Shown here piece by piece: positions 1 to 9,700 of a DNA stretch of 64,000 nt; positions within the stretch are counted from its first letter, which is position 1; every line of letters begins with the position of its first letter. Position numbers and translations under genes: made by a program. Source of the DNA: Polyangium jinanense (GTDB lineage Bacteria > Myxococcota > Polyangia > Polyangiales > Polyangiaceae); contig NZ_JAGTJJ010000007.1 in NCBI RefSeq assembly GCF_028435365.1, forward strand, positions 186,001 to 250,000. Reading direction: 5' to 3'. The notes under the pieces are model-generated. The model made no database searches. It was not told where the DNA came from and saw only the letters and a list, made by a program, of their open reading frames with translations.

Positions 1-152
1 TCGAGCTCGTCCTCCGGCCCTGGCAGCTGCCCGAATTGCTCGGCGTCGTCGTCGACGCGGACGGCGCGGTGCCGACGGATCTGCATGCGAGCCCCGATCC
101 TTTCGCGGGCGAGCGTGGGATCGCGGTGCCGGTCGTGCCGGAGGTGTGCTGA
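1..152 (+). CDS. Putative baseplate protein, C-terminal end only
   Basis: Only the last 49 codons are inside the window, read in the frame that starts at base 3 and stops with TGA at 150-152. The visible tail is enriched in Pro, Val and Asp and ends in VAVPVVPEVC or a close variant. From memory this resembles the C-terminus of the TIGR02243-type putative baseplate assembly proteins of phage-tail-like systems. The stop is one base before the ATG of the tail-protein-I-like gene, so the two are almost certainly co-transcribed. The family call rests on this short tail and on the neighbour. The rest of the gene lies to the left. Confidence 0.5.
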   Translation, partial: ELVLRPWQLPELLGVVVDADGAVPTDLHASPDPFAGERGIAVPVVPEVC

Positions 153-153
153 C

Positions 154-2613
154 ATGGATGCGAACAAGCAGCGCTTCTGGATGCTCGCGGAGCGCGCTCG
201 CTTTTCGCCCGCGACCCAGCAAGACGAGCATCGGATCCGTTTCGAGGACGAGCGTCGCGCCTTGCGCCTGCAGAGCGTGCTCGCGGATCCGCCGTGGCGG
301 GATGCCAATCAAATCGTTGCTCCGGGCATCATCCTTCCGTACCTGACGAACGTGCCGGCATCGATCGATCGATTCGGCACGTGGGCGTATTTCGACGGCG
401 TCAACGTCGTCGCGGCCGGTGCGGGGCCCGAGCCGCACGTGATCCTGGATTCGGCGGCGCTCCTTCCGTACGGCAACGTCACCGACGTGGCGATCGGCTA
501 CGACGACATCCTTTATGTCGCGGCCGGCGGAAACGTCGTATTGCTGGACCTACGCCGCCGGTTCGCCCCGGTGCAGCTCTCGACCCCGGGTTTTTCGGCG
601 TGGCGGCTCGCGGCGCACCCGGCGGGCGGCTGCGTCGCCCTCTCGGGGCCGATCGCGCCGGGGCAGCTTCAACCGACGCCGATTCCCTCGTCGATGAGCG
701 CCCGCTTCGCGCGGGTCGTGGGGCGCCCCCTGCCTTTCGTGCCCCCGGAGGCTCCGCCGGGGGTCTTCGAGCCGAGCGAGAGAAACCCGAATCCGCCCGA
801 GATTTCGATGCAATCGCTGGGACTCTTCCAGGGCATACACCCGGCCGCGGTCGCCGTGAGCCCGGGCGGGCGAGTCGCCGTCGTCTGCTGGCGACAGCCG
901 GCGCAGGATGGGACGATCGCTCCCGCGGAGCTGCGGTTCGTCGGGGAAAACGGTCTCGGCGACGCGATCCCGCTCCAGGGGCTCTCCCGCCCGACGAGCT
1001 TCACGTGGCTCGCGGAGGGTACAATCGCCGTGATCTTCCGCGTCTCCGAGGGCACGATGCTCGGCGGCAAGGCCGTCGCGCTCGCCTATTCGATCGGAAA
1101 AGATGGCGAGCCCGCGGTGCCGCTCGGCGATTATTATCCACTGCCGCCGAAGACGGCTCATTTTTTGCACTCGGTGTCCTCTCCGCCTCATTACGATCCC
1201 GGTGCAGGCGAGCCTCCGGCGCCCTTCCACCAGGTCTCGTTTCCCTCCTATGCGACGAGCGGCGAGATGGAGAACGCGATGGGCGACGGCGTCCCGCCGA
1301 TCGACGCGGGGGAGCCGGGCGCGACGTGGCACCGCATCTACCTCGAGGCCTGCTTGCCCGTGCGCACGGGCGTCCGCGTCTTTCTAGCCGCGACGAATAC
1401 GCTCGAGCGCCCGTCTCGGGAGGACGCGGGCGCGTGGTACGAGCACCTTTTCGGCGACGTCGAGCCTCGATCGAATGCGCCCGACGTGCCGCGGGGCGCG
1501 TGGGTGCCCGCGGCCTCCGAGTTGCCCTTCCACGAGGGCCTCTTGTCGGGCGACATCGAGCCGGAGCGGAGGGGGCTCTTCACCGCGCTCGTCCAGCGCA
1601 GCAACAGGCGCGTGCGCTCGCTCCGGGGCCGTTATCTCTGGGTGCGCATCGAGCTCGTCGGCGACGGCCGCGCGACGCCCGAGGTCGCCGCGTTGAGGAT
1701 GTATGGCCCCCGTTTTTCCTACTTGAACCAATACCTGCCCGAGCTCTATCGGGAGGAGATCTTCGGCGAGGAGGCCGACGCGTCTCTGGCGCGCGCGACG
1801 CCCGCGGATTTTTTGGAGCGTTTCCTCGGGATCGTCGAGGGCGTGCTCACCCCGATCGAGGATCGCGTGGCGAGCGCTTTCATGCTCACCGATCCACGCA
1901 AAGCGCCGGGGGAATCGCTCGAATGGCTCGCGAGCTTCATCGGCCTGAGCTTCGATCCGCTGGTCCCGGAGGCGCGGCGCCGGCGCCTGCTCACGGCAGC
2001 GCCTCGCATTCGGCCCTGGCGCGGGACGCTCCGGGGTTTGTCGCTCGCGCTCGATGCGGTCACGGACGGCGCCGTCGCCCGGGGAGCGCTCGTCATCGTC
2101 GAGGATTTCAGGCTCCGGCGTACGTTCTCGACGATCCTCGGGGCGAACCTCGACACGGAGGACGACCCGCTCCTGCCGGGGCTCGTCGAGAGCGGTAATT
2201 CCTATGTGGGGGATACGCTGTTTCTGGGCGCCGAGGGGCAAAAGGAGTTCCTCGCGCTCTTCGGCGAGGGAATCGAGCGGACGGCCGCGGAGCACGAGGC
2301 CGTGGAGGCCTTTTTCGAGAGGCTCGCGCATCGCGTGACGATCCTCGTCCACGAGGCGCTCCCCCCGGCCGACATCGCGCTCGTGCGGCGCTTGGCCGAG
2401 CTCGAAGCGCCTGCGCACGTGCGTGTCTCCGTCGCGAGGGCGAGCCACCCGTTCATGGTCGGCATTGCCTCGCTCGTGGGCGTCGACAGCTTCCTCGGCG
2501 CGCCGGTTTTACCGGGCTCGGTGCGTGTCGGTCGGAGCGCGCTCGGGGTGCGTGACGTCCTCGCCCGTTTGCCCAGCCTGGATCCTAGATTGGAAGGAGG
2601 AGATTCGCAATGA
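154..2613 (+). CDS. Phage tail protein I-like baseplate protein (TIGR02242 type)
   Basis: The protein has 819 residues, starting at ATG 154, which has a GGAGG ribosome site nine bases upstream. A longer reading frame from 85 would overlap the previous gene and is not preferred. The first ~530 residues look like repeated beta-strand blades (LYVAAGGNVV, VAVSPGGRVAVV), as in a propeller. From about residue 555 the sequence matches the tail-protein-I / TIGR02242 pattern: YLPELYREE, then FLERFLGIVEGVL, then WLASFIGL and a Trp-Arg-Gly-Thr segment. In eCIS and phage tails this family sits in the baseplate next to the fibres. It is a fusion compared with the ~200-residue classical tail protein I. Overlap with the next gene is ATGA. 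Confidence 0.75.
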   Translation: MDANKQRFWMLAERARFSPATQQDEHRIRFEDERRALRLQSVLADPPWRDANQIVAPGIILPYLTNVPASIDRFGTWAYFDGVNVVAAGAGPEPHVILDSAALLPYGNVTDVAIGYDDILYVAAGGNVVLLDLRRRFAPVQLSTPGFSAWRLAAHPAGGCVALSGPIAPGQLQPTPIPSSMSARFARVVGRPLPFVPPEAPPGVFEPSERNPNPPEISMQSLGLFQGIHPAAVAVSPGGRVAVVCWRQPAQDGTIAPAELRFVGENGLGDAIPLQGLSRPTSFTWLAEGTIAVIFRVSEGTMLGGKAVALAYSIGKDGEPAVPLGDYYPLPPKTAHFLHSVSSPPHYDPGAGEPPAPFHQVSFPSYATSGEMENAMGDGVPPIDAGEPGATWHRIYLEACLPVRTGVRVFLAATNTLERPSREDAGAWYEHLFGDVEPRSNAPDVPRGAWVPAASELPFHEGLLSGDIEPERRGLFTALVQRSNRRVRSLRGRYLWVRIELVGDGRATPEVAALRMYGPRFSYLNQYLPELYREEIFGEEADASLARATPADFLERFLGIVEGVLTPIEDRVASAFMLTDPRKAPGESLEWLASFIGLSFDPLVPEARRRRLLTAAPRIRPWRGTLRGLSLALDAVTDGAVARGALVIVEDFRLRRTFSTILGANLDTEDDPLLPGLVESGNSYVGDTLFLGAEGQKEFLALFGEGIERTAAEHEAVEAFFERLAHRVTILVHEALPPADIALVRRLAELEAPAHVRVSVARASHPFMVGIASLVGVDSFLGAPVLPGSVRVGRSALGVRDVLARLPSLDPRLEGGDSQ

Positions 2614-3560
2614 GCACGCCGAAGGATCCCCTGCTCGAGGCGGAGGCGCCTGATCGCGTCCATTACGCGACGGGCGTGTTGCTCGATGCCGCGGATTTCG
2701 TGGCCGAGCAGTCGTACCATCGCGGCCGGCTCGCGCGGGCGCTCGCGTATCTGCACGGATTCGGGACGGTGGCGGGCCTCTTGGTGCACCACAAGCCGCC
2801 CGTGAACGGCAGCGCGGAGGAGCTCGAGGTGAAGCCCGGGATCGCACTCGATCCCCTCGGGCGGCTCGTCGAGGTGCCCCGAGCCGCGTGCGTGCGCGTG
2901 AAGCGCTGGTACGAGGGGCACGACGAGGATGTCTTCAATGGATCGGTCGTGCGTACGGACGGCAATTACGGGATCGGGCCGGCGACGGGAGATCCGTACC
3001 TCGCGCGCGGCGTCGTGGCCGACGTCTTCCTCCGCTTCTCGAGCCAGCCGCGCGGAAAAACCCCGGCGCTCGCGGCGGGCCCGTTCGACGCGACAGACGC
3101 CGTCCAGCCGGCGCGAATGAGGGACGGATACGAGCTCCGATGGGTGCTGCGCACCGAAAACACCGTGCCGCCCGTCCCCGTGGCGCCGTGGCCTCTGCCC
3201 GAGGGCGGCGTGCCATTCACCAATCCCGCAGATCCGAGCGATCTCGTGCAGCGCCGCAGGAACGTGCGAGACACGATCCTCTCGTCCTGGCATGACAACC
3301 GCGAGGCGCAGCTCGAGGCGATTCGGAAGGACACGTTCTTGCCCGAATCGATGCGCAAGGATCCGGATACGGTGGACGGAGATCCCGACCCGGCGTGGAT
3401 CCTGCTCGCTCGGGTCGTCATCGGTATCACGGCAGGGCAAACCGAGACGGCCGACGACGGTACGTCGCGGCCGCTCCGGAATGGCACGGTCTTCGTGGAC
3501 AAAGAGCACAGGCCTTTCTCGTTGTCCGCGGCGGCACTCTCTTGGTGGTTGGGATTCTGA
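2610..3560 (+). CDS. eCIS-associated protein with YxG-L...GL-V N-terminal motif (paralog 1)
   Basis: This 316-residue protein has an unknown biochemical function. It starts with ATG overlapping the previous stop (ATGA), with AAGGAGG about nine bases upstream. Residues ~17-60 read YATGVLLDAADF, then a Gln-Tyr-His segment, then LHGFGTVAGLLV. This is a version of the signature found in the next three genes. A following beta-rich segment with GIALDPLGRLVEV is shared in spirit with GHGLTLGGEIVVL in the paralogs. No signal peptide or membrane helix is visible, so it is probably a structural or adaptor part of the particle made in the cytoplasm. Similar small proteins occur in actinobacterial and myxobacterial contractile loci, from memory. 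It is the most diverged and shortest of the four. Confidence 0.55.
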   Translation: MSTPKDPLLEAEAPDRVHYATGVLLDAADFVAEQSYHRGRLARALAYLHGFGTVAGLLVHHKPPVNGSAEELEVKPGIALDPLGRLVEVPRAACVRVKRWYEGHDEDVFNGSVVRTDGNYGIGPATGDPYLARGVVADVFLRFSSQPRGKTPALAAGPFDATDAVQPARMRDGYELRWVLRTENTVPPVPVAPWPLPEGGVPFTNPADPSDLVQRRRNVRDTILSSWHDNREAQLEAIRKDTFLPESMRKDPDTVDGDPDPAWILLARVVIGITAGQTETADDGTSRPLRNGTVFVDKEHRPFSLSAAALSWWLGF

Positions 3561-3581
3561 GGAGCGACCGAGGAGATGGCG

Positions 3582-4871
3582 ATGTCCTTCGATCCGACGA
3601 ATGTCCCCGCGCGGGGCACCCTTTCGAGCGAGGATGCGGGAGCGCTGCTCGCGAAGGGCGCGCTCGTTGCCGACGACAGGCGCGTGCGCTCGACCTATTT
3701 CGACGGCCGGTTCCTGACCGCCAAGGATCTCACGCGCGACCAGGTCCATTTCCTCACGCGCCAGGCCGATCTCGGGCGCGCCATCGGCGGCGGCGTCGTG
3801 AGCGGCCTCGTCGTCGACATGGGCACGGTCCGCGGCCGCTCGGATGGAACGATCAAGATTTCGCGCGGGCACGGGCTCACGCTGGGAGGCGAGATCGTCG
3901 TGCTCGGCAAGGACGTGACCCTGCGCGTCGACGGAATCCCCGAAATGCAGCAGATCGACGCGGCGCTCGGGCTCGCGCGCATCCCGAATGCGCCGACGCG
4001 CACGCGCACGGGCCTCTACGTCCTCGCGCTCCGGCCGGTCGAATACACGACGAACCCCGTCGCGTCCTATCCGACGTCGCTCGACGGCGGGCGGTCGACG
4101 CACGACGCGGACATCGTCGAGGCCGTCGCGATCACGCTCTTGCCTTATCCCGAGCGCATCGCGACGGGCACGCTCGACGAGCGCCGGAGCCGCGCGGCCC
4201 ACGCGATCTTCGTGGAGCGCGCGCGCCCGGGCACGCGCGAGGATGCGCTCGCGCTCGCGCTCGTCGCGCTCGATCACGGGGCCCTGCAATGGATCGATTC
4301 GTTCCTCGTCCGCCGCGAGGTCGCCCAGGAGCAAGGCAACATCCTCGGCGTCAGCGGCCCGTCGCGACCGCTGCGAGAGGCGCACCTGCTCCAATACGAC
4401 GCGCACCTCTCCGACGTCCTCGAGGCGCGCGCGCTCATGGGTCGCGGGCAGTCTTTCCCGGCGATCGACCATTTCCTCGCGTTGCCCCCGGCGGGGCGCT
4501 TGCCGCTCGCGGCGGTCGACGTCACTGCCGGTAAGCAGTGGTTTTTCCCGCCCGAGGTCGAGGTGTCGCTCTCGGTCGTGCCGGACGACGAGCTCGGCGC
4601 GGTGCTCGACGAGGCCGCGCACTTGCCGCCCATCGATTTGAGGCTGCAGGGCGTGGCGCTCGAGGGCGCGAGCGTGATCGTGCTCATCCCGGTGCCGCGC
4701 GCGCAGATGGACGAAATGATCGCGACGCTCGGGCCCGCGGATCTCGCCACGACGCCGCAGAACCAGGCCGCGTGGGCGGCCGCGATCGCGCAGACGTCGG
4801 GCGGATCGTTGTGGTTCGTCCGTCGAAAGAATTTCACGCCCAAGGGAGTGCTGCATTTCCCCTACAGTTGA
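3582..4871 (+). CDS. eCIS-associated protein, YFDGRFLT family (paralog 2)
   Basis: The protein has 429 residues. ATG 3582 is preferred over ATG 3576 because AGGAG at 3571-3575 is correctly spaced only for the second. Residues near 40-80 contain YFDGRFLTAKDLTRDQ followed by GGGVVSGLVV. A GHGLTLGGEIVVLGKDV strand pair follows. Near residues 310-400 there is FFPPEVEVSLSVVPDDEL and a beta strand with IVLIPVPRAQM. It is closely similar along its whole length to the next gene (4921), so the two arose by tandem duplication. There is no signal peptide or membrane segment. The position between baseplate and candidate fibre genes suggests an attachment or baseplate-periphery protein. The exact role is unknown. 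Confidence 0.55.
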   Translation: MSFDPTNVPARGTLSSEDAGALLAKGALVADDRRVRSTYFDGRFLTAKDLTRDQVHFLTRQADLGRAIGGGVVSGLVVDMGTVRGRSDGTIKISRGHGLTLGGEIVVLGKDVTLRVDGIPEMQQIDAALGLARIPNAPTRTRTGLYVLALRPVEYTTNPVASYPTSLDGGRSTHDADIVEAVAITLLPYPERIATGTLDERRSRAAHAIFVERARPGTREDALALALVALDHGALQWIDSFLVRREVAQEQGNILGVSGPSRPLREAHLLQYDAHLSDVLEARALMGRGQSFPAIDHFLALPPAGRLPLAAVDVTAGKQWFFPPEVEVSLSVVPDDELGAVLDEAAHLPPIDLRLQGVALEGASVIVLIPVPRAQMDEMIATLGPADLATTPQNQAAWAAAIAQTSGGSLWFVRRKNFTPKGVLHFPYS

Positions 4872-4920
4872 ACCGAACGCGCGAGCCCCGTTTCGAGCTT
4901 CAGGAGCCCAGGAAATGGCG

Positions 4921-6768
4921 ATGTCCTCCAATCCGACGACGGTCCCGGCGCGATACAACATCCCGAGCACGCTCGCGCGCACCCTCGCGAAAGACGGCGC
5001 GCTCGTCGCGGACGATCGGCGCGTGCGCTCGTCCTATTTCGACGGCCGCTTCCTCACTGCGAAAGATCTCACCCGCGATCAGGCGCATTTTGCGACCCGG
5101 CAGGCCGATCTCGCGCGGGGCGTCGGAGGCGGCGTCGTCCGGGGGCTGCGCGTCTACCCAGGGATCACCTCGCACGTGCCCGATGGGACGATCAAGATTG
5201 ACCGCGGGCACGGCATCACGCCGGGCGGCGAAATCGTGGTCCTCGGCGAGGACCTCACGCTCCGGCTCGACGCCGTGCCCGATATCGAGAGGCTCGACGC
5301 AGCGTTCGGGATCTCGCGCATCCCGAGCGCGCCGGCCCGCCACCGCACCGGGCTTTATGTCCTCGCGCTCCGCCCGGTCGAATACACGGCGAACCCCGTG
5401 GCGCAATACCCCGCGTCGCTCGAGGAGGGGCGCGTCGCGCACGACGCCGATGTCGTCGAGGCGGTCGCGATCACGCTCATCCCGTTCCCGGAGCGCGCCG
5501 CGAGCGGATCGCTCGAGGACCGCAGGCACCGCGCCGTGCACGCGATCTTCGTGAGGGGAGCCTCGCCCGGGGCCCGTGAGGACGTCCTGCCCATCGCGAT
5601 GGTGGCGCTCGATCACGGCGTCTTGCAATGGATCGATCCCTACCTCGTGCGCCGCGAGGTGGTCGTCGAACGGACGCACGTGCTCGGGGCCGGGAGGCCT
5701 TCGCGGGCGCAGCGCGAGGCGCACCTGCTGCAATACGACGCGCACATCTCCGAAGTCTTCGGCGCCAGCGTCGATCAGGCCCAGAGCGGGCCGATAGCCG
5801 CGACCGAGCGTTTCCTGGCATTGCCGCCGGTCGGGCGCATCCCGAAGGCGTCGATCGACATCACGGGAGGCAAGCAACACTTCTTTCCGCCGGAGATCGA
5901 GGTGTCGATCGGCGGCGTACCGGAGGACGAGCTCCCGGCGGTGCTCGACGAATGCATGCTGATGCCGCCGATCGATCTGACGCAAGGGAGCGAGTCGCTC
6001 GAAGGGACGAGCGTGATCATCCTCGTGCCGGTGCCCCGCGAGGCGATGATCTTCACCGGCGCGTATTCGCTCAGGGACCTGGCGTCTGCGAGCGCCAACG
6101 CGGCGATCTGGCTCTCGGTGATCCAGTCTGCCCCCTCCGAGACGGTTTGGTACGTGCGGCGGAAGAATTTCCTCTCGGCCTCGGCGCTCGGTGAGCTCGA
6201 AATGCCGGGGTACAACCCCGATGCCATCCCGCCACCACCGCCGGACCTGGTCGGGCCCGCGTGGGCTTTCATCTCGACCTACCTCTCCGATCTGCAGCTC
6301 CTGGAGAATTACGAGATAAAAATCGTGACCCTCCAGAACGGCGAGTTCGACGAGGACCTCGTGCTCGCCGTCGCCGCCTTGCTCGAGCTCCACGCGAACG
6401 CCACGCGCGTCTTGCGCTGGGGGCTCGTGGGCGAGCTGTTCGCCCCTGCAGATTCACTCGCAGACCCGGCGGTGGTCGGGCCGAGGTTCGCCACGCTCGA
6501 CGCGGGGGCGCTGTCCGATATCGAAAGCGCCGTCGAGGGGTCGACGCTCGGGGTCACGGGCGCATCGGCCAAGGGCTTTGCCACGTGCCTGTGCGTCCCC
6601 GAAATCGTGCGCCACGTGAAGGGGGATACCCAGGGGGACGGTCTCACGAGGATCGGGGAGTTCCTCGACGGCAACTCGAGCGGGGACCAGATCGCGGTCC
6701 TCCTGAAAAACTACTTCCATCCGAACACGATCCGGATCACCGGGCCGTCGGGGACCACCCGGCGCTGA
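4921..6768 (+). CDS. eCIS-associated protein, YFDGRFLT family with C-terminal extension (paralog 3)
   Basis: The protein has 615 residues. ATG 4921 has AGGA seven bases upstream and is preferred over the in-frame ATG at 4915. Residues 1-~420 align almost gap-free with the preceding gene, with the same YFDGRFLTAKDLTRDQ, GGGVVRGL, GHGITPGGEIVVLGED and PVEYTANPVAQYP landmarks. It then continues for about 190 residues that the neighbour lacks. This extension starts with a Pro-rich hinge (IPPPPPDLVGP) and includes an alpha-helical part with LLELHANATRVLRWGLVG. The extension may be a new adaptor or binding module added after duplication. No catalytic motif is recognised. Confidence 0.55.
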   Translation: MSSNPTTVPARYNIPSTLARTLAKDGALVADDRRVRSSYFDGRFLTAKDLTRDQAHFATRQADLARGVGGGVVRGLRVYPGITSHVPDGTIKIDRGHGITPGGEIVVLGEDLTLRLDAVPDIERLDAAFGISRIPSAPARHRTGLYVLALRPVEYTANPVAQYPASLEEGRVAHDADVVEAVAITLIPFPERAASGSLEDRRHRAVHAIFVRGASPGAREDVLPIAMVALDHGVLQWIDPYLVRREVVVERTHVLGAGRPSRAQREAHLLQYDAHISEVFGASVDQAQSGPIAATERFLALPPVGRIPKASIDITGGKQHFFPPEIEVSIGGVPEDELPAVLDECMLMPPIDLTQGSESLEGTSVIILVPVPREAMIFTGAYSLRDLASASANAAIWLSVIQSAPSETVWYVRRKNFLSASALGELEMPGYNPDAIPPPPPDLVGPAWAFISTYLSDLQLLENYEIKIVTLQNGEFDEDLVLAVAALLELHANATRVLRWGLVGELFAPADSLADPAVVGPRFATLDAGALSDIESAVEGSTLGVTGASAKGFATCLCVPEIVRHVKGDTQGDGLTRIGEFLDGNSSGDQIAVLLKNYFHPNTIRITGPSGTTRR

Positions 6769-6791
6769 GACCTGAAGGGTAAACCTGCACC

Positions 6792-9700
6792 ATGCGCGTC
6801 CGACCCATCGCAATGCCGTTCGACGGCGAGCACGCCGTCGCAGTGGAACCCCAAATGGCGCCCGCCGTGGAAGCGGGGTGGCGCGCGCGTTCGAATCTAT
6901 ATACCGGACGAACCCTGACCCACACCACGCTCGCGAGCGATCAAGTCGCGCGCGAGGGGCGGCTCGCCATCGCCGGTCAATGGGTCACGCCCGGCGTCGT
7001 CGCGGGGCTCGACGTGCGTTTTTCGCTCGTCGCCGAGAATAAAATGGTCAACGGCACCGAGACCACCGTCATGGTCTCGTACGTCGAGGTGAGCCCGGGC
7101 CGAGGCCTCACCGCGAGGGGCGAGGACGTCGTCGTGCCCCGCAAGATGCGCGTGAAGTCGATCGACGTGATCCAGCGCAGTCAGGCGTTCTTCCAGCCGC
7201 CCACGTCCGATGGATGGCCCGCCGGGAGCTTTCATGCAGGGGTGCTCGTATTGCGGCCGGTCGTCTGGGAGCGCAAGGATCCGGTCCCCTTCGATCTGGA
7301 CCCGGAGGATTACGCATTCGAGGATCTACGCATCGTCGAGGGCTGCGAGCTGCTCCTGCACCCGTGGCCGTGGGTGCCCGCCGCGTCGACGCGCAACAGG
7401 ATCGCCTGGCAGGTCTTCGAGAAGGAGCGCGCGCTCATGCCGGGCGAGGTTTTGCCGTGGGAGATCGAAGGCGTGCCAATCGGGCTCGTCTCCTTGCTCC
7501 CCGGATCGGAGACCGGCCACCCTCTCTTTTTCGATCGGCACTCGGTGGTTCGTCGCGGCGGCGTCCCGCGGGCGCGCACCCGGCTCTTCGGCGGAGGAAG
7601 CGCGCGGCTCTGGCAGGCGCGCGTCGAGCAGTTCGGCGACGAGATCGCGTCGCTCGATCCCTCGAGATTCGATGACAAAACGGCCATTCACGATTTCCGG
7701 TGGCTGCCCCCCTTCGGTGTGTTGCCCAGGGCCGCGATAGACTTCATTCAGTTGAATAGCGAGGGCGCCCCGTGGTTTCTGCAATGGCAAAAGCAGTTCT
7801 TTTCCGGCAACTTCTACGTCGAGGTCGCTCCGGTGCCCATCGAGCAGCTCGACGGGATCCTCGCCGCGTGCGCGTCGCTGGCGCCTCTCGATACGAAGGA
7901 GGCTGCTCGCGTCCGCTTGCTCGTACCCGTGACCGAGCGTGATTACGAGCCAGGGCTGCTCCAGCCCGAGTTCGTGTCGCCAGCGTTCGGAGAGGCCATC
8001 GGAAATGGGCTCACCCGCCTCTCGGAGTGGCTGTGGCGCAGGGATTACGTGCGCGAGCGGCAGACGGTCCTGCTCGACTCGCTCGAGGGTAAAAAGACCG
8101 ATCGGTTCCCATCGGTCGACGCGGGCGCCATTGCGGACGAGCCGGAGCCCTCGTATCCCGAAGCGTATCCCGAGAAGGCATACGGCACCGACGGCGACCT
8201 GATCCCCGCCCTCGAAGAGGCGCTCGCAGCGCGATGGCTCGACGGCACGTGGGAAGATCCTCGGACCCTCAAGGACAAGATCCACGACGTCGCCGACATC
8301 TCGCTCGCGCGCGCCGCAGACGGGGCGCTCGAGGGGCTCGTCGCCAGCGGTATCGGCGCGTATTGGATCCGCCGTGACTCCATAGGCTATCGAGTGGCGG
8401 CCTTGCCCTTCGGATCGAACGAAACGATGTCCCGCGCGGCCGCCGTGAATACGGGGGGCCCGCACGTGGATCTGTTTGGCATTGTTGCTTTCAATGGGCA
8501 GCAAGGCCAGCTCCGCCGCTGGCGCTGGTCGAGCACGCTCGGGCGATACGAGATGAGCACGGTCTACACCGGGTTCAATCCCACGGCCTCGCTCGCGGCC
8601 GTATCCCTCGGCAATGGGTACGCTGCCGTCTTCGTCGTGAGCGGCAACGATCTCCATTGTATCGTTCAGAGCCTGTCCAGCAACCTGAACGTGCTCGTCG
8701 CGTCGCGGCAGCTGCCCAGCTCGCAGGTGTTCACCGGCTCCGTCTCGGCGATCTTCCACGAGGGGAAAGCCTATGTCTTCGCGAGCGTCTACGATGGCAC
8801 CACGAAGCTCACCTGGTATTCGGCAACCATCAGCACCGCCCCTCCATCCGTCGCGTGGTCGGCGCAGGCCGTGAACGCCGCCGTCGAGCCGATGTCGACG
8901 AAGAGCATCGGCCTCGTCGCCACGAATTCGTCGAGGATCGACGTCGTCGTGAACCAGGACGACAGGCCCATGATGCGCGGATGGCTCGAGAACAACATTT
9001 TTCAGGGTTTCGAGCAGGTGACCGAGGACAACATCATCGGCTCGTTCGCGGTCACGCAGCGGCGCGAGGGGTTCCTCGATCTCATTTATCACGACAGGTC
9101 GAACAGTAGGATCGTTCATCGGTTGCTCGGCGGGGCGAATTCGCGCGTGATCGCCGCGTGGGACCACAATGACGCGCTCGTCCTCGACGCCGTGCGCACG
9201 CCCGAAGGCGGGTTCGAGGTGATCGACGCCCTCCAGCCGCCGACCGGCGGTCCGTACTCCCTCCATCATTACGTGAAGAAAGCGGATGACGCGCGCCAGA
9301 TGATCGCGCAGAAGGGCCTCCAGGGGCTCGTCGCGGAGATCGATCAGAAGAGGCAAAAGGTCGAGGATTTCATCGAGAGCGGGTTCCTCCGCGTCCAGAG
9401 CGAGGTCCAGCGCGCGAGGCAGCTCATGATCACGGGGACGACCGAGGCGAGCCGGCTCGCGGTGTCGCCGGTCCTCGGCGTCGCCATGGGGCAGAGCCCG
9501 GCCGCCACGCGATACGATCTTGAAGGTCTCTTCCGCCGCACGCGATCGCGCAGCGAGCGCCGAAAGCTCAGCCTGCCCGACGCGGTGGAGGCGCTCTCGG
9601 ACGCGGCCAACACCAAGGCCGACATCCTCGGCAGCGTCGCGTGGCTCGTCCGCGAATACGATCTCGACACGACGAAGCTCGTCATCCGAGGCCTCGCGTA